Source of the DNA: Mycobacterium sp. SMC-2
GTDB lineage: Bacteria > Actinomycetota > Actinomycetes > Mycobacteriales > Mycobacteriaceae
Reading direction: 5' to 3'
Assembly: GCF_025263485.1 (NCBI RefSeq)
Contig: NZ_CP079863.1
Coordinates: 1,612,001-1,676,000 of the forward strand
DNA length: 64,000 nt
Shown here: positions 58,117 through 64,000 of the stretch, piece after piece
Numbering within the stretch: the first letter of the stretch is position 1
Layout of the letters: the number at the start of each line of letters is the position of its first letter
Notes under the pieces: model-generated
What the model saw: the letters and a program-made list of their open reading frames with translations, nothing else
Told to the model about the DNA's origin: nothing
Database searches by the model: none
Made by a program: the position numbers and the translations under genes

Positions 58117-59478
58117 GTGTCACGTGATGACGTCACAATCGGCATCGACGTCGGCAGCACGGCGGTCAAGGCGGTCGCCGCCGACGCCGACGGCCGGGTG
58201 ACGGCGCGGGCGCGAATCCCGCACCGGTTGCGGGTGCCCACGCCCGACCGCCTCGAGCACGACGCCGACGAGGCGTGGCGGCGCGGGCCGGTGGCGGCCC
58301 TGAACCAGCTGGCCCCCGGGCCGAACGTCCGCGCGGTGGCCGTGTCGGCGATGGTGCCGTCGCTGACGGCCGTCGACGCCGCCGGCGTTCCGATGACGCC
58401 GGGGCTGCTCTACGGCGACGAACGGGGCCGGGTGCCGCAACAAGCGGCGCAGCCGCTGCCGGCGCTGGGCGAGGCCGCCGAGTTCCTGCGCTGGACCGCC
58501 GCCCAGGCGCCGGGCGCGGCCGGCTATTGGCCGGCGCCGGCGGTGGCCAACCACGCGCTCGCGGGCGAGGCGGTCATCGACTTCGCCACCGCCGCAACGG
58601 CGTACCCGCTGTTCGAGGGGACCGGCTGGAACCCCGACGCGTGCGCCGAACGCGGCGCGCGGCCCGACCAGATGCCGCGCGTGCAGAGCATGGGGGCCGC
58701 CGTGGGGCAGGTGCACGGCAGCGGCGCCGCGCTGGGGATCGGCGCGATCGACGCGTTGTGCGAACAGATCGTGGCCGGCGCCGACCGCGACGGCGACGTG
58801 CTGGTGCTGTGCGGCACCACCCTGATCGTGTGGACCACCATCGGGGAGCCCCGGCAGGTGCCGGGGCTGTGGACCATCCCCCACACGGCCGCCGGCAAGA
58901 GCCAGATCGGCGGGGCCAGCAATGCCGGCGGGCTGTTCCTGGGCTGGGTGGACCGCGTGGTCGCCGCCGGCGACCCGGCCGCCGCGCAGCCCGGGCGGGT
59001 GCCGGTGTGGTCGCCCTACATCCGCGGCGAGCGCACCCCGTTCCACGACCCGGACCGCCGCGCCGTGCTGGACGCCCTGGACCTCACCCACGACGCCGCC
59101 GCGCTGCGCCGGGCCGCCTACGAGGCGTCGGGCTTCGTGGTCCGCCAGCTCATCGAGCTGAGCGGGGCGCCGGTGGCGCGCATCGTCGCCACGGGCGGCG
59201 GCACCCGGGTCGCACCGTGGATGCAGGCCGTCGCCGACGCCACCGGCCGCCCGGTGGAGGTGTCCGGGGTGGCCGAGGGGGCGGCGCTGGGCGCCGCCTT
59301 CCTCGCGCGGATGGCCGCCGGGCTGGAGACCTCGATCGCCGACGCCGCGCGCTGGGCCCGCACCGAGCGCGTCGTCGAGCCCGACCCCGGCTGGGCGGCC
59401 GCGGTCGAGGATCGCTACCAGCGGTTCCTGGTGCTGGGAAACCGCCGATGTAGCGCACTACCCCGGGCGGCGTTCTAG
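58117..59478 (+). CDS. xylB: FGGY-family carbohydrate kinase (XylB-like)
   Basis: 453 residues from GTG 58117; GTG 58108 would add 3. ATPase fold: VTIGIDVGSTAVKAVAADADGRV (phosphate 1), VLCGTTLIVWTT (phosphate 2) and IVATGGGTRVAPWMQAVADATGRPVEVSGVAEGAALGAAFLA (adenosine). The sugar-binding N-domain is shorter than in E. coli XylB and less like it, so the sugar is uncertain. Divergent from the dehydrogenase-aldolase operon; the three fit a sugar-phosphorylation, aldol-cleavage and oxidation scheme. Confidence 0.85.
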   Translation: MSRDDVTIGIDVGSTAVKAVAADADGRVTARARIPHRLRVPTPDRLEHDADEAWRRGPVAALNQLAPGPNVRAVAVSAMVPSLTAVDAAGVPMTPGLLYGDERGRVPQQAAQPLPALGEAAEFLRWTAAQAPGAAGYWPAPAVANHALAGEAVIDFATAATAYPLFEGTGWNPDACAERGARPDQMPRVQSMGAAVGQVHGSGAALGIGAIDALCEQIVAGADRDGDVLVLCGTTLIVWTTIGEPRQVPGLWTIPHTAAGKSQIGGASNAGGLFLGWVDRVVAAGDPAAAQPGRVPVWSPYIRGERTPFHDPDRRAVLDALDLTHDAAALRRAAYEASGFVVRQLIELSGAPVARIVATGGGTRVAPWMQAVADATGRPVEVSGVAEGAALGAAFLARMAAGLETSIADAARWARTERVVEPDPGWAAAVEDRYQRFLVLGNRRCSALPRAAF

Positions 59479-59487
59479 GCTGGTGCA

Positions 59488-60153
59488 ATGACCGACCACG
59501 ACCGCAAAGCCGCCCGTCGCGAGATCGCCGATGCCCTGCTGAAAGCCCTTGAACGGCGGCATGAAATCGCCGATGTCGTGGTGGAGTCCGAGAACAAGGC
59601 GGCCGCGGTCGAGGCGATCGTCCGCCTGCTGGACACCTCCCACGTGGCCGCCGAAGCGGTGATGGGGATGTCGTTCGATCAGCTCACCATCGACTCGCGC
59701 CGCAAGATCCTCGCCGAACTCGAGGACCTGAACAAGCAGCTCAGCTTCACCCTGGGCGAGCGGCCGGCCAGCTCGGGGGAGACCCTGGAACTGCGGCCCT
59801 TCTCCGCCGAGAAGGACCGCGACATCTTCGCCGCCCGCACCGAGGACATGGGCGCCGCCGGCGACGGTTCCGGCGGCCCGGCCGGCAACCTCGATGACGA
59901 GATCAGCGCGGCGCTGGCGCGCCTCGACGACGAGGAGGCCGCCTGGTTCGTGGCCGTCGCCTCCGGCGAGAAGGTCGGCATGGTCTTCGGCGAGTTGCTC
60001 GGCGGCGAGGTCAACGTGCGGATCTGGATCCACCCCGAGCACCGCAAGAAGGGTTACGGCACCGCCGCACTGCGCAAGTCGCGCACCGAGATGGCCTGGT
60101 GCTTCCCCGCCGTGCCGATGGTGGTGCGCGCGCCGTCCGCCAGGCCCGCCTGA
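59488..60153 (+). CDS. GNAT-like acetyltransferase with GyrA-like N-terminal region
   Basis: 221 residues from ATG 59488, 9 bases after the kinase stop. The first 90 residues (ALLKALERRHEIADVVVESENKAAAVEAIVRLLDTSHVAAEAVMGMSFDQLT…KILAELEDLNKQL) resemble the tower/coiled-coil part of DNA gyrase subunit A. The C-terminal half has a GNAT pattern: WFVAVASGEKVGMVFGELLGGEVNVRIWIHPEHRKKGYGTAAL. A Gly/Asp-rich linker joins them. The GNAT part ends sooner than usual, so activity is uncertain. Rv0730 equivalent. Converges on the next methyltransferase. Confidence 0.7.
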   Translation: MTDHDRKAARREIADALLKALERRHEIADVVVESENKAAAVEAIVRLLDTSHVAAEAVMGMSFDQLTIDSRRKILAELEDLNKQLSFTLGERPASSGETLELRPFSAEKDRDIFAARTEDMGAAGDGSGGPAGNLDDEISAALARLDDEEAAWFVAVASGEKVGMVFGELLGGEVNVRIWIHPEHRKKGYGTAALRKSRTEMAWCFPAVPMVVRAPSARPA

Positions 60154-60154
60154 G

Positions 60155-61060
60155 CTAGCCGAGCGCCGCTGTGACGGCGACGATGTTGCGCAGCTGGGAC
60201 GTCTCGTCGTCCGGGAACACGAGGCCGTAGTCGGCGAAGTACTCGCGGCGCTCCCGGGTGGTTACGTTCCATCCGCGACCGGTCAGGTAGTCCACGACAT
60301 TGCTGCGCTCGCCGTCGAAGAACAAACCCGACAGGTCGATGTCACACCCCAGGTTGGCCCACCGCTCGTTGAACTGCTTGGCGCGTTCGCTCATCGTCCG
60401 GCCCGAATCGCCGTGGAATTCGGTGGCCAGCCTGCTGCCGGGGGCGCTGAGGTCGGTGATGTTGTCGAAGAGCCGGTCCTGGGCTTCGGGCGGCAGGTAC
60501 ATCAGCAGGCCCTCGGCGCTCCACGAGGTGGGCTGCCCCTGGTCGAACCCGCTGCGCCGCAACGCTTCCGGCCAATCGTCGCGCAGGTCGACGCTGACGG
60601 TCCGCCGGTCCGCGCTGGGGGTGGCGCCCAGCTTTGCCATGGCGGCGGTCTTGAACTCGACGACCTTGGGCTGGTCGACCTCGTAGACGACGCTTCCGGG
60701 CGGCCAGCTCAACCGGTACGCGCGGGCGTCGAGGCCGGCGGCGAGGATCACCGACTGGCGGATCCCGTCCCGGGCGGCGCCCCTAAAGAAGTCGTCGAAG
60801 AAGCGGGTCCGCACCGCGATCGAGTCCGTCTCGAGCTGCAGGTCCCGTTCGCCGTCCTCGGCGTCCGGCGGCGCCAGCTCACCGTCGACCAGGCGGCAAA
60901 AGAATTCCAGGCCCACGGCTCGCACCAGGGGCGCCGCGAACGGGTCGTCGATGATCGGGTCGGTGGCCTCGCTGGCCAGCGCGCGGGCCGCGGCGACCAT
61001 CGTGGCCGTGGCGCCGACGCTGGAGGCCAGGTCCCAGCTGTCTTGGTCAGTGCGTGTCAT
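60155..61060 (-). CDS. SAM-dependent methyltransferase, TIGR00027 family (copy 3)
   Basis: 301 residues from ATG 61060. It repeats the motif series of the pair at 48983 and 49920: [69 protein letters not shown]. Rv0731c by position. The 232 bases between its start and secY hold the divergent promoters; TAAAAT at 61213-61218 is a candidate -10 box toward secY. Confidence 0.85.
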   Translation of the reverse strand: MTRTDQDSWDLASSVGATATMVAAARALASEATDPIIDDPFAAPLVRAVGLEFFCRLVDGELAPPDAEDGERDLQLETDSIAVRTRFFDDFFRGAARDGIRQSVILAAGLDARAYRLSWPPGSVVYEVDQPKVVEFKTAAMAKLGATPSADRRTVSVDLRDDWPEALRRSGFDQGQPTSWSAEGLLMYLPPEAQDRLFDNITDLSAPGSRLATEFHGDSGRTMSERAKQFNERWANLGCDIDLSGLFFDGERSNVVDYLTGRGWNVTTRERREYFADYGLVFPDDETSQLRNIVAVTAALG

Positions 61061-61292
61061 GGCGCTCCCACTTACTTAGCAAATGCAACGAGCCACGCGC
61101 GACTCTACCTTCCACGGCTTGCGGCTTCCTGTGCTTTCATGGGCGGTCGCCGACGGCCGTGGACGGAGTTACCCACATCAGCTGTTAGTCTCGTACACGG
61201 TTTGACGCGCCGTAAAATGGTCGGCCGTACGTCCTGGCCTGCGGGTGTTGGGCGCGTAATGCAGGAAACCCCCCGGCTGCGCAGGAGGAAGA

Positions 61293-62618
61293 GTGCTTTC
61301 GGCTTTCATCTCATCGCTGCGAACAGTCGACCTGAGACGGAAGATCCTCTTCACGCTGGGCATCGTCGTTCTCTATCGGCTGGGCGCCGCTCTGCCGTCC
61401 CCTGGCGTCAATTTCCCGAACGTCCAGCAGTGCATCAAAGAAGCCAGCGGCGGCGCGGCCGGGCAGATCTACTCGCTGATCAACCTGTTCTCCGGCGGTG
61501 CGCTGCTGAAACTGACGGTGTTCGCGGTCGGCGTGATGCCCTACATCACCGCCAGCATCATCGTGCAGCTGCTCACGGTGGTCATCCCGCGCTTCGAGGA
61601 ACTGCGCAAGGAAGGCCAGTCCGGCCAGGCCAAGATGACCCAGTACACCCGCTACCTGGCCATCGCACTGGCGATCCTGCAGGCGACCAGCATCGTCGCG
61701 CTGGCCGCCAACGGCGGCCTGCTGCAGGGCTGCTCGCTGGACATCATCGCCGACCAGAGCATCTTCACGCTGGTCGTCATCGTGATGGTGATGACCGCCG
61801 GCGCGGCCCTGGTGATGTGGATGGGTGAGCTGATCACCGAGCGCGGCATCGGCAACGGCATGTCGTTGCTGATCTTCGTCGGCATCGCGGCCCGCATCCC
61901 GTCCGAGGGCAAGGCCATCCTGGACAGCCGCGGCGGGGCCATCTTCGCCGCCGTCTGCGTCGCCACCCTGGCCATCATCGTCGGCGTGGTGTTCGTCGAG
62001 CAGGGCCAGCGCCGCATCCCGGTGCAGTACGCCAAGCGCATGGTGGGCCGGCGCATGTACGGCGGAACGTCGACGTACCTGCCGCTCAAGGTCAACCAGG
62101 CCGGCGTCATCCCGGTCATCTTCGCGTCGTCGCTCATCTACATCCCGCACCTGATCACCCAGCTGATCCGCAGCGGCAGCGGCGGCGTGGGCAACAGCTG
62201 GTGGGACAAGTTCGTCGGCAGTTACCTGTCCGACCCCAGCGACCCCGTCTACATCGGCATCTACTTCGGGCTGATCATCTTCTTCACCTACTTCTACGTG
62301 TCGATCACGTTCAACCCCGACGAACGTGCCGACGAAATGAAGAAGTTCGGCGGGTTCATCCCCGGCATCCGGCCGGGCAAGCCCACCGCGGACTACCTGC
62401 GTTATGTGCTGAGCCGCATTACCCTGCCGGGCTCGATCTACCTCGGCGCCATCTCGGTGCTGCCCAACCTGTTCCTGCAGATCGGCAACGGCGGGGCCGT
62501 TCAGAATTTGCCCTTCGGCGGTACCGCGGTTTTGATCATGATTGGCGTCGGCTTGGATACCGTCAAGCAGATCGAGAGCCAGCTGATGCAGCGCAACTAT
62601 GAAGGGTTCCTGAAGTGA
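61293..62618 (+). CDS. secY: Preprotein translocase subunit SecY
   Basis: 441 residues from GTG 61293 with AGGAGGAAG upstream. Ten-helix channel of the Sec translocon. Family markers: [52 protein letters not shown], and the cytosolic loop with [19 protein letters not shown] and [16 protein letters not shown]. It overlaps adk by 4 bases (GTGA). In mycobacteria it is separated from rplO by unrelated genes, and this window shows that split. Confidence 0.98.
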   Translation: MLSAFISSLRTVDLRRKILFTLGIVVLYRLGAALPSPGVNFPNVQQCIKEASGGAAGQIYSLINLFSGGALLKLTVFAVGVMPYITASIIVQLLTVVIPRFEELRKEGQSGQAKMTQYTRYLAIALAILQATSIVALAANGGLLQGCSLDIIADQSIFTLVVIVMVMTAGAALVMWMGELITERGIGNGMSLLIFVGIAARIPSEGKAILDSRGGAIFAAVCVATLAIIVGVVFVEQGQRRIPVQYAKRMVGRRMYGGTSTYLPLKVNQAGVIPVIFASSLIYIPHLITQLIRSGSGGVGNSWWDKFVGSYLSDPSDPVYIGIYFGLIIFFTYFYVSITFNPDERADEMKKFGGFIPGIRPGKPTADYLRYVLSRITLPGSIYLGAISVLPNLFLQIGNGGAVQNLPFGGTAVLIMIGVGLDTVKQIESQLMQRNYEGFLK

Positions 62619-63160
62619 GAGTCGTTTTGCTGGGGCCGCCGGGGGCGGGCAAGGGAACGCAGGCCCAGAAGCTCTCCGAAAAGCTCGGGATCCCGCAAAT
62701 TTCCACCGGCGAACTCTTCCGCAGCAACATCGAGAACGGGACCAAACTCGGCATCGAGGCCAAGCGCTATCTGGACGCCGGGGACCTGGTGCCCTCGGAG
62801 CTGACCAACCAGCTCGTCGACGACCGGCTGAGCGAGCCCGACGCGGCCAACGGCTTCATCCTGGACGGGTATCCGCGGTCGACCGAACAGGCCGAGGCGC
62901 TGCACAAGATGCTCGAACGCCGGGGCACCGACATCGACGCCGTGCTGGAGTTCCGCGTCTCGCAGGAGGAGTTGCTGCAACGGCTCAAGTCGCGTGGCCG
63001 CGCCGACGACACCGACGACGTCATCCTCAACCGGATGAAGGTCTACCGCGACGAGACCGCGCCGCTGCTGGAGTACTACCGCGACGAGCTCAAGACGGTC
63101 GACGCCGTCGGCACCATGGACGAGGTGTTCGCCCGCGCCCTGCAAGCGTTGGGCAGGTAA
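62615..63160 (+). CDS. adk: Adenylate kinase, short form
   Basis: 181 residues from GTG 62615, overlapping the secY stop. Interconverts ATP + AMP and 2 ADP. P-loop [13 protein letters not shown] (residues 3-15), AMP-binding [10 protein letters not shown] and [10 protein letters not shown]. The LID domain is reduced to a short loop (RGRADDTDD), as in other actinobacterial short-form enzymes. Two bases before map. Confidence 0.98.
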   Translation: MRVVLLGPPGAGKGTQAQKLSEKLGIPQISTGELFRSNIENGTKLGIEAKRYLDAGDLVPSELTNQLVDDRLSEPDAANGFILDGYPRSTEQAEALHKMLERRGTDIDAVLEFRVSQEELLQRLKSRGRADDTDDVILNRMKVYRDETAPLLEYYRDELKTVDAVGTMDEVFARALQALGR

Positions 63161-63162
63161 GC

Positions 63163-63963
63163 ATGAACCCGCTGGCGCGGTTGCGGAGTCGCAAAGTCGT
63201 GCCGCAGCGCACCGCCGGCGAACTCGACGCGATGGCTGCGGCGGGGGCGGTGGTCGCGGCCGCGCTGCAGGCGGTTCGGGCGGCCGCGGCCTCGGGGGTC
63301 TCGACCCTGGCCCTCGACCAGATCGCCGAGTCGGTGATCCGCGAGGCGGGCGCGATTCCGTCGTTCCTCGGCTACCACGGTTACCCCGCGTCGGTCTGCG
63401 CGTCGGTCAACGAGCGGGTGGTGCACGGGATCCCCTCGGCCGCGGAGATCCTGGCGCCCGGCGACCTGGTGTCCATCGACTGCGGCGCGGTGCTCGACGG
63501 CTGGCACGGCGACGCCGCCATCACCTTCGGTGTCGGCACCCTCGACGCGGCCGACCAGGCGCTCAGCGACGCTACCCGGGAATCGCTGGAGGCCGGGATC
63601 GCGGCGATGGTTCCCGGCAGCCGGCTGACCGACGTCTCGCACGCCATCGAGACGGGCACGCGCGCGGCCTCCGACCGGCACGGGCTCGCGTTCGGGATCG
63701 TTGAGGGCTACGGCGGCCACGGCATCGGCCGGCACATGCACATGGACCCGTTCCTGCCCAACGAGGGCTCGCCCGGGCGCGGCCCGCTGCTGGCCCCCGG
63801 GTCGGTGCTGGCCATCGAACCGATGCTGACGCTCGGGACGGGCAAGACCGTGGTGCTCGACGACGAGTGGACCGTCACCACCTCCGACGGCTCGCGCGCG
63901 GCACACTGGGAGCACACCGTCGCGGTGACCGACGCCGGCCCGCGCATCCTGACTCTGGCTTAG
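63163..63963 (+). CDS. map: Methionine aminopeptidase, type I
   Basis: 266 residues from ATG 63163. Removes N-terminal Met from nascent chains. Metal ligands: Asp pair in [17 protein letters not shown], His in [15 protein letters not shown], Glu in [10 protein letters not shown] and Glu in [29 protein letters not shown] is characteristic. It corresponds to the mapA gene downstream of adk. The final 37 bases of the window contain no gene. Confidence 0.97.
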   Translation: MNPLARLRSRKVVPQRTAGELDAMAAAGAVVAAALQAVRAAAASGVSTLALDQIAESVIREAGAIPSFLGYHGYPASVCASVNERVVHGIPSAAEILAPGDLVSIDCGAVLDGWHGDAAITFGVGTLDAADQALSDATRESLEAGIAAMVPGSRLTDVSHAIETGTRAASDRHGLAFGIVEGYGGHGIGRHMHMDPFLPNEGSPGRGPLLAPGSVLAIEPMLTLGTGKTVVLDDEWTVTTSDGSRAAHWEHTVAVTDAGPRILTLA

Positions 63964-64000
63964 CCGGCTGAACCGGCTGAACTAAACGGCCATTCGACTC

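Overview
The window is chromosomal DNA from a slow-growing Mycobacterium, probably M. avium complex or a close relative. Base composition is very GC-rich, with GTG and TTG starts common. Gene order is almost colinear with the M. tuberculosis stretch from fadE8 (Rv0672) to mapA (Rv0734). Locus numbers cited here come from memory of that synteny, not from a search.

Layout: (1) 1-3391, the end of a fadE8-like acyl-CoA dehydrogenase, two enoyl-CoA hydratase/isomerase genes and a PaaX-like regulator. (2) 3387-4516, an IS481-family element with perfect 6-bp target duplications. It stands where M. tuberculosis carries mmpL5/mmpS5/Rv0678, which are absent here. (3) 4529-7080, three exported proteins and a TetR regulator. 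(4) 7140-11764, the str operon (rpsL-rpsG-fusA-tuf) with promoter, leader and a strong terminator. (5) 11846-16640, a PE protein, an SHOCT membrane protein, a mycofactocin-type SDR, a ferredoxin reductase and a DUF2332 protein. (6) 16637-25533, the mycofactocin locus mftR-A-B-C-D-E-F-G, interrupted by an IS110-family element inserted seven bases into mftF. (7) 25673-28011, a divergent DHA2 efflux pump and TetR regulator with a twin operator. (8) 28049-33947, the S10 ribosomal-protein operon. (9) 34010-41816, an accessory block between the S10 and spc operons: arylsulfatase, lipoprotein, DUF4436 protein, formylglycine-generating enzyme, 13E12/HNH protein with a decayed second copy, a small secreted protein and a DinB-like protein. 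(10) 41836-46240, the spc operon up to rplO. (11) 46241-61060, metabolic genes: F420-type oxidoreductase, SppA, three paralogous SAM methyltransferases, SDR, zinc dehydrogenase, AraC regulator, metallo-hydrolase, aldolase, D-2-hydroxyacid dehydrogenase, FGGY kinase and a GyrA-like/GNAT protein. (12) 61293-63963, secY-adk-map.

Functional links: MftA-F make and glycosylate the peptide-derived redox cofactor mycofactocin. MftG and the SDR at 13569 are predicted to use it. The IS110 insertion removes the native mftF start and ribosome-binding context, so cofactor glycosylation may be impaired in this strain. The sulfatase at 34010 carries the C-x-P-x-R motif that the enzyme at 38115 converts to formylglycine.

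The most notable non-coding signals are: the IS110 5' non-coding region, which has guide-RNA-like matches to its own junctions; a 19-nt leader element shared by the rpsL and rpsJ transcripts; near-identical promoter plus initially-transcribed sequences in front of rpsJ and rplN; a 13-bp operator repeated exactly 20 bp apart in front of the efflux pump; and a long imperfect palindrome abutting the sulfatase start. No rRNA, tRNA, CRISPR array or replication origin was seen.
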